The notes under the pieces: generated by a model | The model's database searches: none | The model's input: the letters and a program-made list of their open reading frames with translations, nothing else | Told to the model about the DNA's origin: nothing | Part shown: positions 13,818 to 23,810 of the stretch, piece after piece | Layout of the letters: every line of letters begins with the position of its first letter | Position numbering within the stretch: position 1 is the first letter of the stretch | Program-made: the position numbers and the translations under genes | DNA from: JADJEK01 sp052034255 | Lineage (GTDB): Bacteria; Planctomycetota; B15-G4; JADJEK01 | Direction: 5' to 3' | Length of the DNA stretch: 64,000 nt | Assembly (NCBI GenBank): GCA_052034255.1 | Contig: JBPOIU010000067.1 | Location: forward strand, 1 to 64,000

Positions 13818-16802
13818 TCACTTGCGCGCGTCGCGCCCGGTGGCGGCGAGATCGGCGCGCGCGGCTTTCGCGCGCTCGTTCAATTCCAGGCCCTCGAGCA
13901 GCGCGACGCGGAATTCGGCGGGCAGCGGGCCGACGCCGCGTCGCTCCGCGAGGCGCTCCCACGCATCGGCGTGCACCATGCGGCTTTCTGCCTCGAGGCC
14001 GGCTGTCGCGCACGCCGCGCCCGCGCGCCGCGCCGCGGCCCGCGTGGCGTCGCTGACCGGCTCGTGCATCAGCAACACGACCGCGGTCCGCAGCGAGTCC
14101 TCGGCGGCCCCGTGTTCGTGCGCGCGCAGCGCCGCCTCCGCGCGGTCCAGCCACAGCGCCGCGCGCCGTACCGCGATCGGTTCGAAGAACGCGCGCAGGC
14201 GCAGTACGTCGATGCGATCGGCGTCACGCCCCAGTTGGCGCAGCGCTTCGTCCTTGCGCGCGAGCGCGTCGCGATAGGCGTACTGATAGAAGTGGACGTC
14301 GCTCGACGCCGGAAACGCGCGTGACGCGGCGTCCAGCGCGGCTTCGGCGCGCTGGAATGCCAGGGCCGTGTCGATCTCGGCGAGCCGCGCGGCCAGCGTA
14401 TCCTCGATCGCATTCAGCGCCGCGGACGCCTGCTCGGCCTGAACTTCGTCCCCACGCGCCGCGAACACGCGGGCGCGGAACAGGTAATACGGGGGCAACG
14501 ATGCGGGATCGATCGCGCGCATCGCCTCCAGATGGGCCAGCGCGGCGTCGTAGGCTTTCAGGTGCATCGCGACTTCGGCGAGCCGCAGCGGCAGCCGACG
14601 CTGCGCGCGCGCGACGTCGTCCAACTGCGCGGTCCGCGTCATCGCGGCTTCCAGCTCCGGCAGACGAACGACGCGTCCGGCCAACACCAACGTGTTCGAG
14701 CCGTCGTTCGCCGCGAGACGTTCCGCGAGACCCGGATCGTTGTTCAGCGCCCGGCCGAGCTCGTCGAGCGCGCCATCGGCATCCCCGGTTTGCTGCAGCA
14801 ATTCGGCGCGCAACGACGCGAGCCGCTTCGGCGTTGCGCCGCGCGGATCGAGCTCGAGCGCGGCATTCAGCGCGCGCAGCGCGGGCTCGGGATTGCCGAG
14901 CGCGGCCAGCGAGCGCGCGCGCGCCTCTTGGACGGCCGGGTCGGCCGGTGCCAATTCGAGCGCTTCCTCCAGCGCCTCGCGGACGAATCGGCGCCCGGTG
15001 CCGCGCGCGGACAACCCCGCGATCTGCAGGCGTAGGCGCGTATCGAACGGCCGCAGGTGCTTGAGAGCGTCGAGCCGCTCGGCGGCTTCGTCGTTGCGGT
15101 CGAGGCGGATCGACGTGCGCGCGGTGTCCAGCAGCAGAACGGCGCGGACGTCGAACAGCGCCAGCGCGGTGAGCACGGCGCCGAGCCCAGCGGCGGCGTA
15201 CCGATGGATCGGGAGCAGTCCGCCTCTCAATCCCGCGGAGCGCGCGAGCGCGGCGAGCAGTGCGAGATCGAGGAACAGACGCGACGGCACCAGCGTGTCG
15301 AGCGCATCGCCGGCGTCGAGCGTGCTCGTCAAGAGTTGAACCAGCAAGGCGCCGAACACGGCGCTCGCCAGGCGATGCTCGGGACCATCGACCCGCCGCA
15401 GGCCCGATGCCAGCAGCGCCGCGCTGCCGAGCAGTCCGAGGAACGCGAGCAGCCCGAGCGCCCCCAAGCCCTCGAAGACCGCCAGGAACACGTCGTGCGG
15501 GTGATCCGCGGTCTCCTGACCATCGAACCGCGACGGTGGGGTGAACGCGCCCTGACGGAACCACGTGAGCGGCCCCTGCCCGAGCAACGGGCGGTCGAGC
15601 GCCGTCGCCCAGGCGACGGACATGCGATGGACGCGGTGGTTCTCGGCCAGCCGATCGCCGACATCCGCGGACAGGATCTTCTCGCGAAACGCGGGGAACG
15701 CGAAGAACGCCGCCACCAGCACCAAGACGCTGAGCGCAAGTTTCGACGCCGCGGCGCGCTCCACGCGCAGTCGCAGCAGCCACGGCAAGATCACGACGAT
15801 CGCGACCGCCCCGATCGTCAGGCGCGATGCGGTGAGGAACATGAGTCCGATCGCGGGCAGGAACGCGGCGCGCGCGATCCACGTCAGTCCGTCGGCGGCC
15901 GGCGCACCCGCGGCGCCGGCATCGCGGCGGACGCCCCACGCCAAGCGCAGCGCCAGCACGGCGGCGGCGCCGAACCACGGGGCGAGCAGGTTCGGGTGGC
16001 GCGCGAACAAGGACAACTCGGTTCGCCAGACGTCGATGTCGAGGACCGCCAACTCGCGGGCGAGCACGAGTTGCCCGTACACGCCGAGCGTCGCCACGCC
16101 GATGACCGCCAGCAACAGCGACGCGATCGCGGTGCGCGCGCTGGCGAGTGGTGTCTCGTCGGTCGTGAGGACGAGGAACAGCGCGATCCAGGCGAGGATG
16201 CGCGTGGTCCAGGTCACACCGGGTTCGGGGTCGGCGCCGAGCAACGCCGAGGTCAGGCCGATGCCAACGAACGCGAGGAGGGGGACGAGAGCTCGCGGCC
16301 GAGGAGCGCTCGAACTCCCGTTCGAGCCGCTCAGCAGCAAGGCGATCGCGGCGATCGCGAGTTGGACGTTGGGTGGCGTGCCGAAGGGAAGGCCTTCGAG
16401 CGTCAACAGGGGGACCAGCAGGGGCAAGCCCGCACGCGCGGGACTCGCGCCGCGCGCGAGCAACCACGGGCCGAAGAATGCCGCCAGCGCCGTTCCCGCC
16501 GCGATCCACTCGATGCTCGCGGGCGGGCGGCCCACGGTGCGCAGATGAACGTCGTCGGGCAGCGCCATCGACGCGGCGATCGCCGTTGCGCCCGCGAGGG
16601 TGATCCAGGTGACGGCCGACCACAGGGCGGTTGCCGTGGGCCGCCGCCGCAACAGCGACACGCCACCGAGTAGGCCGGCGATGAGGACCGCCGCCAAGGC
16701 GCTGGTCGCGGCCGGCAGCGCATCGTGCGTCAGCGCATTGCCGAGGACGAGCCACAGCAAGGCCAACGAGGACAGGGTCGCGAGCAGCGCGCGCGCCAGC
16801 AT
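13818..16802 (-). CDS. O-antigen ligase/polymerase-like (Wzy_C) membrane protein with TPR tail
   Basis: 994 residues. About a dozen helices fill residues 1-530. The Wzy_C signature lies near residues 410-460: a periplasmic loop ending LLGQGPLTWFR, then ADHPHDVFLAVFEGLGALGLLAFLG, the HP-(H/N)-x-FL-x-E-x-G pattern of the O-antigen ligase/polymerase superfamily. These membrane enzymes join glycan units from a lipid carrier to lipid A core, another glycan or protein. Residues about 545-994 are a long series of TPR-like helical repeats, known in planctomycete and proteobacterial relatives, probably extracytoplasmic. It is convergent with the 12069-13805 gene. The exact acceptor cannot be told. Confidence 0.82.
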   Translation of the reverse strand: MLARALLATLSSLALLWLVLGNALTHDALPAATSALAAVLIAGLLGGVSLLRRRPTATALWSAVTWITLAGATAIAASMALPDDVHLRTVGRPPASIEWIAAGTALAAFFGPWLLARGASPARAGLPLLVPLLTLEGLPFGTPPNVQLAIAAIALLLSGSNGSSSAPRPRALVPLLAFVGIGLTSALLGADPEPGVTWTTRILAWIALFLVLTTDETPLASARTAIASLLLAVIGVATLGVYGQLVLARELAVLDIDVWRTELSLFARHPNLLAPWFGAAAVLALRLAWGVRRDAGAAGAPAADGLTWIARAAFLPAIGLMFLTASRLTIGAVAIVVILPWLLRLRVERAAASKLALSVLVLVAAFFAFPAFREKILSADVGDRLAENHRVHRMSVAWATALDRPLLGQGPLTWFRQGAFTPPSRFDGQETADHPHDVFLAVFEGLGALGLLAFLGLLGSAALLASGLRRVDGPEHRLASAVFGALLVQLLTSTLDAGDALDTLVPSRLFLDLALLAALARSAGLRGGLLPIHRYAAAGLGAVLTALALFDVRAVLLLDTARTSIRLDRNDEAAERLDALKHLRPFDTRLRLQIAGLSARGTGRRFVREALEEALELAPADPAVQEARARSLAALGNPEPALRALNAALELDPRGATPKRLASLRAELLQQTGDADGALDELGRALNNDPGLAERLAANDGSNTLVLAGRVVRLPELEAAMTRTAQLDDVARAQRRLPLRLAEVAMHLKAYDAALAHLEAMRAIDPASLPPYYLFRARVFAARGDEVQAEQASAALNAIEDTLAARLAEIDTALAFQRAEAALDAASRAFPASSDVHFYQYAYRDALARKDEALRQLGRDADRIDVLRLRAFFEPIAVRRAALWLDRAEAALRAHEHGAAEDSLRTAVVLLMHEPVSDATRAAARRAGAACATAGLEAESRMVHADAWERLAERRGVGPLPAEFRVALLEGLELNERAKAARADLAATGRDARK

Positions 16803-16922
16803 CGAGAGTCTCCGTCCTGCCGCGGCAGGCTCACGGACCGGCGCTGGCGCACGCCTCGGAACTCGGGTGCAGGTCGGGCCGCGCGTGGCGCGGTCGCGGC
16901 GCGATCCCGATCGGCCGAACGA

Positions 16923-18386
16923 TCAGTGCGTGAGCGCCATCGCCTCGACGAAACCCTTCGGCACGATGCCGAGGAGCAACACGAACGCGACCGCCGTCAA
17001 CGACACCGCCGCGACCAGCGCGTCGCGCGACACCACGGCCTCGTGCCCGGGTTTCGCTTCGTCGACGTACATCGTCAGCAGGATGCGCAGGTAGTAGTAG
17101 AGACCGATCACCGATGCGAGGACGCCGAGCACGGCGACCGCGATCAGGCCGGCATCGACGGCCGACAGGAACACGTAGTACTTGGCGAAGAAGCCCGCGG
17201 TCGGCGGCACACCGGCCAGGGCCAACGCGAACACCGCCATCGCGGCGGCGAGCAGCGGGTTGCGCTTGCCGAGCCCGGCGAGGTCCGAAACCGCCTCGCG
17301 GTCCTTGCCGCCATCGATCAGCACCGCGACCGCGAACGCGCCGAGGCTCATCGCCGTGTACGCGCCGAGGTAGTAGATGATCGAGGACGCCGCCTCGGCC
17401 TCGGCAATCGAGTCCTTCGCGCGCACCAGCGCGGCGAGACCGACCAACAGGTAGCCGGCGTGCGAGATCGACGAGTAGGCGAGCAAGCGCTTCAGGTTCA
17501 GTTGCTGCAAGGCGCCCAAGTTGCCGACGAACATCGTCAGCACGGCGAGGCCGCCGAGCAGGTCGGACGCGCGGTCCTCTCCGAGCGCCGCGCCGAGCAC
17601 CGGCGCCAGGCGCAAGAGCACGGCGAACGTCGCGGCCTTCGTCGCGGTCGCCATGAACGCCGTGACGGGAGTGGGGGCGCCTTCGTAGACGTCCGGTGTC
17701 CACATGTGGAACGGGACCGCGGCGACCTTGAACAGCAGGCCGACGAGCAGCATCGACGCGCCGAACGCGGCGAGCGGCGTGTCGTTGCCGATGCGAGCGA
17801 TGCCCGACGGGATGCCGGTCAGCAGCGTCGATCCGGAGGCGCCGAACAGCAGCGCGGCGCCGAACAGCATGAAGGCCGACGCGAACGCGCCGAGCAGCAG
17901 GTACTTGAAGCCGGCTTCGACGCTGCGCGACTGGTGCTTGCGCATCGCGACCATCAGGTACAGCGGGATCGACAGCAACTCGATGCCGAGGAACACGTTC
18001 ACCAGGTCGTTCGCACCGGCGAGCATCGCCATGCCACAAGCCGCAGTCAGCACGAATGCGTGGTACTCGGGCTGCTCGACGTCGCTGCGGCGGTCGAGGT
18101 AGACCTTCGACAACAGCAGCGACAGCAGCGCCGCGGCGTGCACGAACAGCGTGATCAGCAGCGCCATGCGGTCGATCTTCATCGTGCCGAAGAACGCCAG
18201 GCCTTCGCGGTCATGCATCAACGCATGGATCGTGTAGCCGAGCGACACGGCCGCGCCGAGCACGGCGAGAAGGAACGAGCCGCCCGAACGCTGGCTGCCG
18301 GGCAGCAGGTCGACGAGGATGACCAGCAACGCCGCGAGCGCGGGCAGCAGGATCGGTCCGACGAGCGCGAGATCGTTCGGCGTCAT
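16923..18386 (-). CDS. nuoN: NADH-quinone oxidoreductase subunit N
   Basis: 487 residues, the usual length, with about 14 membrane helices. It belongs to the Mrp-antiporter-like family and is one of three proton-pumping subunits in the membrane arm of complex I. Key charged residues are visible: the glutamate in IELLSIPLYLMVAM (about residue 135) and the lysine in FKVAAVPFHMWTPDVYEGAPT (about 220), as in functional pumps. It is the last gene of the nuo operon; its ATG overlaps the nuoM stop by four bases. The 120 bases that follow before the Wzy-like gene contain short GC-rich inverted repeats but no convincing terminator. Confidence 0.95.
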   Translation of the reverse strand: MTPNDLALVGPILLPALAALLVILVDLLPGSQRSGGSFLLAVLGAAVSLGYTIHALMHDREGLAFFGTMKIDRMALLITLFVHAAALLSLLLSKVYLDRRSDVEQPEYHAFVLTAACGMAMLAGANDLVNVFLGIELLSIPLYLMVAMRKHQSRSVEAGFKYLLLGAFASAFMLFGAALLFGASGSTLLTGIPSGIARIGNDTPLAAFGASMLLVGLLFKVAAVPFHMWTPDVYEGAPTPVTAFMATATKAATFAVLLRLAPVLGAALGEDRASDLLGGLAVLTMFVGNLGALQQLNLKRLLAYSSISHAGYLLVGLAALVRAKDSIAEAEAASSIIYYLGAYTAMSLGAFAVAVLIDGGKDREAVSDLAGLGKRNPLLAAAMAVFALALAGVPPTAGFFAKYYVFLSAVDAGLIAVAVLGVLASVIGLYYYLRILLTMYVDEAKPGHEAVVSRDALVAAVSLTAVAFVLLLGIVPKGFVEAMALTH

Positions 18387-19867
18387 GGAGTGGTTCCGAG
18401 GGCGAGCAGGGCGGCGTCCACGGCCGGCCCGATCTTGTCGAGCAGGAAGTCCGGTTTGAGGCCGATCCAGAACATCAGGATCAGCAGCGGGGCGAACGCG
18501 AGTTTCTCGGTCAGCGTGATGTCCGTCAGGTGCTTCGCCTCTTCGGACTTCGGCTTGCCGTAGCAGACGCGGCGCACCATCTGGAGCATGTAGATCGCAC
18601 CGAGCAGCACGCCCAGCGCGGTCAGCACGGCGAACAGCGGCTGGGTCTTGAACGTGCCGGCGATGATCATGAACTCACCGACGAAGCCGTTCGTGCCGGG
18701 GAGGCCGATCGACGACATCGTCGTGACGATCAGCGCCAGCGCGAGCCCCGGAGCCACGCGCGCGAGACCGCCGAAGTCGTCGAGGCCGCGCTTGTGCCGG
18801 CGTTCGTAGATGGCGCCGACCAAGAGGAACAACGCGCCGGTCGACACGCCGTGATTCAACATCTGCAGCATCGCGCCGCGGACCGCGTCCTTGTCGAACG
18901 CGAACAGACCGACCATCACGAAGCCCATGTGCGCGACCGACGAGCACGCGACGAGCTTCTTCAAGTCGTCCTGGGCCCACGCGAGGTAGCTGCCGTAGAT
19001 CACGCCGATCACGGCGAGCACGAGCAACGGCGTCGCGAACGCGGACGCCGCGTCGGGCAGCAGCGGGATGCCGAGGCGGATGAAGCCGTACGTGCCGAGC
19101 TTCAGCATGACCGCGGCCAGGATGATCGAACCGCCGGTGGGGGCCTGGACGTGGGCGTCGGGCAACCACGTGTGCAGCGGGAACATCGGGACCTTGATCG
19201 CGAAGGCGAGCGCGAAGCCGCCGAACACCCACATCTGTTCGGAGGTCGTCAGCGACAGCGTGCGCAGGTCCGCGATCGACGCCGACCACATGCCGTGCTC
19301 GTGCTTGAAGCTCCACAGCAGGTACAGGATCGACACCAGCATGGGCAGCGAGCCGGCCGCGGTGAACAGGAAGAACTTGAAGGCCGCGTAGATCCGCTTC
19401 TCGCCGCCGAACATGCCGATCAGGAAGTACAGCGGCACCAGCGTCAGCTCGAAGAACACGTAGAACAGCACGATGTCGGTCGCGCAGAACACGCCGACCA
19501 TGCCGGTTTCCATCAGCAGCAGGAACACCAGGTATTCCTTGAGCCGCGACGGATCGCGCAGGTGGTGCGTGGTCGCGATGCAGATCGGCACCACGAGGCA
19601 CGCGAGGATCACGAGCGGCATCGCGATGCCGTCGATCCCGAGCGCGTAGTGGATGCCCAGCGACGGGATCCACTCGGCCGATTCCTTGAAGCTCATCCCA
19701 CCGTTCGGGTCGACCCCGAAGACGGTCAGGGACAAGAGCAGGTTCGCGAGGCTGAACACGAGCGTCGCGCCGCGCAGCGCGGCGTGACCGCCGCGGGGCA
19801 GGAGCGCCACGACGAGCGCTCCGAGCAGCGGCAGGAACGTGATCAGCGACAGGATATGACTGCCCAC
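18383..19867 (-). CDS. nuoM: NADH-quinone oxidoreductase subunit M
   Basis: 494 residues when started at GTG 19867, which has AAGGAG seven bases upstream; an ATG 30 bases earlier would add an arginine-rich leader and is rejected. About 14 membrane helices. The pumping signature is intact: the glutamate in VFFELTLVPLYFLIG, the lysine in FAIKVPMFPLHTWLPDAHVQAPT and a later lysine in ILAAVMLKLGTYGF. NuoM is the middle antiporter-like subunit, taking part in proton translocation driven by quinone reduction. It overlaps nuoN by four bases and follows nuoL after 52 bases on the same transcript. Confidence 0.95.
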   Translation of the reverse strand: MGSHILSLITFLPLLGALVVALLPRGGHAALRGATLVFSLANLLLSLTVFGVDPNGGMSFKESAEWIPSLGIHYALGIDGIAMPLVILACLVVPICIATTHHLRDPSRLKEYLVFLLLMETGMVGVFCATDIVLFYVFFELTLVPLYFLIGMFGGEKRIYAAFKFFLFTAAGSLPMLVSILYLLWSFKHEHGMWSASIADLRTLSLTTSEQMWVFGGFALAFAIKVPMFPLHTWLPDAHVQAPTGGSIILAAVMLKLGTYGFIRLGIPLLPDAASAFATPLLVLAVIGVIYGSYLAWAQDDLKKLVACSSVAHMGFVMVGLFAFDKDAVRGAMLQMLNHGVSTGALFLLVGAIYERRHKRGLDDFGGLARVAPGLALALIVTTMSSIGLPGTNGFVGEFMIIAGTFKTQPLFAVLTALGVLLGAIYMLQMVRRVCYGKPKSEEAKHLTDITLTEKLAFAPLLILMFWIGLKPDFLLDKIGPAVDAALLALGTTP

Positions 19868-19919
19868 GCAGGGACTCCTTCTTCGACGCCGCCGCACGGC
19901 CCTCGCGGGCCGCGGGCTT

Positions 19920-21872
19920 TCAGAGCAACACGATCGCGAGGTACGCCGCGCCGAGGATGAACAACAGCGCGTACGTGTGCAGCGCGCCGTTTTGCATCAT
20001 CCGGATCCAACCACCGGCGGACCGCACCATGCCGGCGACGCCGTTCACCAAGCCGTCGACGACCAATCGGTCGAAGAAGCCGGCGAGGTGCGACAGCGCC
20101 CGCATCGGACCGACGACGAGGACGTTGTAGATCTCGTCGACGAACCACTTGTTCTCGAGCAGGAAGGGCAGGCCCTTGGTGGCGTGCTCCGCTTGCTTGC
20201 CGGGACCCTCGGAGAACTTCGAGAAGCCGAACCACGCGCCACCGAGCGCCAGCACCAACGACACGAGCATGGCGCCGACTTCCTGCGCGACGCTGTGTTC
20301 GTGCGGCGCGCCGAGGACGGCGTAGGCCGGAGCGAAGATCGGTTCGAGGAACTTGCCGAGCAGGTCGCTGTGCGCGAAGTGCGGCAACGACAGCGCGCCG
20401 CCAAGCACCGCCAGGACGGCGAGGACCATCAGCGGGAAGGTCATCGTGAACGGCGACTCGTGCGGCTTCGCGTGGTCGTGGCCATGGCCGCCGCCATGTC
20501 CAGCATGACCGCCGTGATCGGCGTGAGCGTGCGTCCCGTGACCGAAGCGCTCTTCGCCGTGGAACACCAGCGCGTAGAGACGGAACGTATAGAACGCCGT
20601 CATCAGCGCCGTGATCAGGCCGAACACGCCGAGCAGTTGCGGCAGGCCGTGCGAGTACAGCGCGGCGCCCAGGATCTTGTCCTTCGAGAAGAAGCCCGCG
20701 AACGGCGCGATGCCAGCCAGCGCCAGCGAACCGATCAGGAACGTCTTGTGCGTGATCGGCAGGTACTTCTTCAGACCGCCCATCCGCATCGCGTCCTGCT
20801 CGTGATGCAGCGCATGGATCACCGAGCCCGCGCCGAGGAACAACAGCGCCTTGAAGAACGCATGGGTGATGACGTGGAACACGCCGGCGGTGTACGCGCC
20901 GATGCCGAGCGCGAGGAACATGTAACCGAGCTGCGACACGGTCGAGTACGCGAGCACCTTCTTGATGTCGCGCTGGCGCAGGCCGATCGTCGCGGCGAAC
21001 AGTGCCGTCGCGCAGCCGACCACGGCCACCACGGTCGACGCGGTGGGGGACATCGCGAAGAAGATCGACATGCGCGCGACGAGATAGATGCCGGCGGTGA
21101 CCATCGTCGCGGCGTGGATCAATGCCGACACCGGCGTGGGGCCGGCCATCGCGTCGGGCAGCCACGTGTACAGCGGCAACTGGGCGGACTTGCCGCAACA
21201 GCCGACGAACAGCGCGAGCGCGATCGAAGTGACCAGCGTCGGATTGAGCGTGGCCGCTTGGGCCGACGCCATCGCGTTCACCTGCGCGATGTTCAGCGTG
21301 CCGAACTGCTTGAACACGAGCACCATCGCGACCAGGAAGCCGAGGTCGCCGATGCGGTTGACGACGAAGGCCTTCTGACCGGCCTTCGCGTTCTCCTCCT
21401 CGTCGAACCAGAACCCGATCAGCAAGTACGAGCACAGGCCCACGCCTTCCCAGCCGAGGAACAGCAGGACCATCGAGTCGCCGAGCACCAGGCAGAGCAT
21501 GCTGCCGACGAACAGGTTCAGGTACGTGAAGAAGCGGACGAAGCTCGGGTCCTCATGCATGTACCCGACCGAGTACACGTGGATCAGGAAGCCGATGCCG
21601 GTGACGACGAGCGTCCACGTCAGCGACAACTGATCGAGCCGGAACGCGAACGGCACGTTCAGCACGGAACCGGTCATCCACTGCGTCAGCGTCGCCGTCA
21701 CCGGCGTGCCGTCGAATTGGAAGAACGCCGCGACCGTGCAGAGGAACGGCACCAGCACCGCGCCGCAGCCGATCACCGCCGCCGCCGACTTCGGCAATTG
21801 CCGACGCAGCAGGAACAGCAGCGCGACCGAAACGAACGGCGCGAGGACGATGGTTTGAATCAAGCCTTCCAT
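19920..21872 (-). CDS. nuoL: NADH-quinone oxidoreductase subunit L with histidine-rich loop
   Basis: 650 residues from ATG 21872, chosen because the first helix follows (MEGLIQTIVLAPFVSVAL) and AAGGAA lies upstream. About 16 helices, the distal proton-pumping subunit of complex I. Conserved charges are present in LGWEGVGLCSYLLIGFW and GKSAQLPLYTWLPDAMAGPT. The C-terminal part includes the long lateral helix region expected in NuoL. An unusual histidine/glycine-rich loop lies at about residues 438-469 (positions 20465-20560), with about 13 histidines between a membrane helix and the next. Such loops can bind metal but may simply be tolerated insertions. It sits between nuoK and nuoM. Confidence 0.94.
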   Translation of the reverse strand: MEGLIQTIVLAPFVSVALLFLLRRQLPKSAAAVIGCGAVLVPFLCTVAAFFQFDGTPVTATLTQWMTGSVLNVPFAFRLDQLSLTWTLVVTGIGFLIHVYSVGYMHEDPSFVRFFTYLNLFVGSMLCLVLGDSMVLLFLGWEGVGLCSYLLIGFWFDEEENAKAGQKAFVVNRIGDLGFLVAMVLVFKQFGTLNIAQVNAMASAQAATLNPTLVTSIALALFVGCCGKSAQLPLYTWLPDAMAGPTPVSALIHAATMVTAGIYLVARMSIFFAMSPTASTVVAVVGCATALFAATIGLRQRDIKKVLAYSTVSQLGYMFLALGIGAYTAGVFHVITHAFFKALLFLGAGSVIHALHHEQDAMRMGGLKKYLPITHKTFLIGSLALAGIAPFAGFFSKDKILGAALYSHGLPQLLGVFGLITALMTAFYTFRLYALVFHGEERFGHGTHAHADHGGHAGHGGGHGHDHAKPHESPFTMTFPLMVLAVLAVLGGALSLPHFAHSDLLGKFLEPIFAPAYAVLGAPHEHSVAQEVGAMLVSLVLALGGAWFGFSKFSEGPGKQAEHATKGLPFLLENKWFVDEIYNVLVVGPMRALSHLAGFFDRLVVDGLVNGVAGMVRSAGGWIRMMQNGALHTYALLFILGAAYLAIVLL

Positions 21873-21891
21873 GCGACCAGGGTTCCTTCGG

Positions 21892-22191
21892 TCAACCGCG
21901 CAGTTCTTGGAGGTCGCCGGCATCCACGCTGGGGCGCAGCCGGAACCAAGCGATGATGATCGCGAGACCGACGCCGACTTCGGCGGCGGCGACGGCGATC
22001 GAGACCAGCGCGAACGACGAGCCTCGCGCGAGGTCGAACGACGAGGACGCCGCGACGAGGCACAGGTTGGCCGCGTTCAGCATCAACTCGACGGACATGA
22101 ACATGATGAGGAGATTGCGCCGCAGCAGGAAGCCGCCGGCGCCGATCGAGAACAGGATCGCCGCGACGACGTAGTAGTGGAACACCGACAT
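21892..22191 (-). CDS. nuoK: NADH-quinone oxidoreductase subunit K
   Basis: 99 residues, the usual size, with three membrane helices. Two conserved membrane glutamates of NuoK are visible, in MSVELMLNAANLCL (about residue 35) and AAAEVGVGLAIIIAW (about 71). NuoK resembles MrpC and forms part of the proton pathway next to NuoN. Its ATG shares one base with the nuoJ stop (TGATG), so translation is coupled. Nineteen bases separate it from the nuoL start. Confidence 0.95.
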   Translation of the reverse strand: MSVFHYYVVAAILFSIGAGGFLLRRNLLIMFMSVELMLNAANLCLVAASSSFDLARGSSFALVSIAVAAAEVGVGLAIIIAWFRLRPSVDAGDLQELRG

Positions 22192-22712
22192 CAGCGGTCA
22201 CCCCCGACGAGCTTCGGCCGGCGTGCCACGACGATCGCACCGATCATCGCGACGAGCAGCAGCAGCGACGCCATTTCGAACGGGAACACGTAATCGCGCA
22301 GGAACGTGCGGCCGATCTCGAGTCCGGTCCCGGGCCGCACCGACACCGATTCGCCGGGCGCCGGCCCGGTACCCCACAGCAGGCCGATCGAGATGAAGAT
22401 GAACGCGAACGCGATCGCTCCGCCCATCGTGCGGCGGACCGAGATGCCTTCGAAGGCATCGTGCGACAGGTTCAGCAACATGATCACGAACAGGAACAGG
22501 ACCATGATCGCGCCGGCGTAGACGAGGATCTGCACCGCGGCGAGGAACGTCGCCGACAGCGTCAGATAGAGCCCGGCGACGGCGACGAACGTCGCGACCA
22601 GGCACATCGCCGACGCGACCGGGTTCTTGTTCGCGACCACTCCGATCGACGCGGCGATCGCGAGCAGGGCGAACACGTAGAACGCGATCGTGGTGGCCAA
22701 TTCAGGTTCCAT
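22191..22712 (-). CDS. nuoJ: NADH-quinone oxidoreductase subunit J
   Basis: 173 residues, five membrane helices. The third helix carries the conserved pattern ILVYAGAIMVLFLFVIMLLN typical of NuoJ/ND6, whose pi-bulge helix is involved in coupling. It follows nuoH directly (3-base gap) and overlaps nuoK. In most bacteria nuoI (the two-cluster ferredoxin subunit) lies between nuoH and nuoJ. Here it is absent, and the gap is too short for any remnant. Confidence 0.94.
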   Translation of the reverse strand: MEPELATTIAFYVFALLAIAASIGVVANKNPVASAMCLVATFVAVAGLYLTLSATFLAAVQILVYAGAIMVLFLFVIMLLNLSHDAFEGISVRRTMGGAIAFAFIFISIGLLWGTGPAPGESVSVRPGTGLEIGRTFLRDYVFPFEMASLLLLVAMIGAIVVARRPKLVGGDR

Positions 22713-22715
22713 GCG

Positions 22716-23810
22716 TCAGCTCCAGGAGACGACCGCGCCGGTCAGCAGCAGGTTTGCGATCGCGAGCGGCAGCAACACCTTCCAACCCAGCGTCATGAGC
22801 TGGTCGTAACGGAAGCGCGGCAGCGTCCAGCGGATCTGGATGAACAGGAACAGGAAGAAGCCGACCTTCGCGAGCAGCGCGAGGTGACCGATCAGCGCGG
22901 CCACCCATGTGACCGCGGCGCCCTCGGCGCCGACCAGGCCGACGGCCCAGTCGATGACGGCCTTGTCGCCGGGGAAGTGCCAGCCGCCGAGGAACAGGAT
23001 CGAGATCATCAGCGAGATCGCGAGCATCGCGACGTACTCGCCCATGAAGAACAGCGCGAACTTCGTCCCGCCGTACTCCGTGTGGTAACCACCGACGAGT
23101 TCCGACTCCGCTTCGGGCAAGTCGAACGGCAAGCGGTTGGTCTCGGCGAAGCCGGCGACCAGGAACAGGATGAACGCCAGCGGCTGGGCGAACACGTTCC
23201 AACCGGCCCAACGCCCGTTGTCGGTGAACCCGAAGAACTGCGACTGTTGTTCGACGATCGCCGGCAGGCTCACCGAGCCGGCGATCGCGACCACCGCCAG
23301 CGCGGACAGGCCGAGCGCGAGTTCGTACGAGACCATCTGCGCGGACGATCGCAGGCCGCCGAGCAGCGAGTACTTGTTGTCCGAGGACCAGCCGCCGATC
23401 GCGATGCCGTAGACCGACAGCGACGACAGCGCGAGCACGAACAGCAAGCCGAGATCGGTGTCGACGACCGACAGCGCGAGCGGGCGACCGCCGACTTCGA
23501 TCGACGGCGCGAGCGGGATCATCGCCAGCACGAGGAACGGCGGCAGTGCGGTCAGGATCGGACCGAGGCCGAACAGCACCGGCGAGGCGTTCGCGGGCTT
23601 GAAGTCCTCCTTGGAGATGAACTTCACCAAGTCGGCGAGCGGCTGGAACAAGCCCAGCGGACCGACGCGGTTCGGGCCGATGCGGAACTGCACCCAGGCG
23701 GAGATCCGTCGTTCGAGGATCACGAGGATCGGCACGACGTGCACACCGGCCAGGAAGATGACCACGGCCTTCACGAGGCTCGCGATCAAGTAGACCGTGT
23801 CGTTGCTCAA
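22716..23810 (-). CDS. nuoH: NADH-quinone oxidoreductase subunit H
   Basis: 364 residues, about eight or nine membrane helices. NuoH forms the quinone-binding chamber with NuoB and NuoD. Hallmarks are ERRISAWVQFRIGPNRVGP (about residues 31-49) and the loop PFDLPEAESELVGGYHTEY followed by GTKFALFFMGEY. Its start overlaps the nuoG stop by four bases. The partners that complete the quinone site (NuoB, NuoD) and the nearby ferredoxin subunit NuoI are not in this operon and must be encoded elsewhere if the complex is conventional. Confidence 0.95.
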   Translation of the reverse strand: MSNDTVYLIASLVKAVVIFLAGVHVVPILVILERRISAWVQFRIGPNRVGPLGLFQPLADLVKFISKEDFKPANASPVLFGLGPILTALPPFLVLAMIPLAPSIEVGGRPLALSVVDTDLGLLFVLALSSLSVYGIAIGGWSSDNKYSLLGGLRSSAQMVSYELALGLSALAVVAIAGSVSLPAIVEQQSQFFGFTDNGRWAGWNVFAQPLAFILFLVAGFAETNRLPFDLPEAESELVGGYHTEYGGTKFALFFMGEYVAMLAISLMISILFLGGWHFPGDKAVIDWAVGLVGAEGAAVTWVAALIGHLALLAKVGFFLFLFIQIRWTLPRFRYDQLMTLGWKVLLPLAIANLLLTGAVVSWS

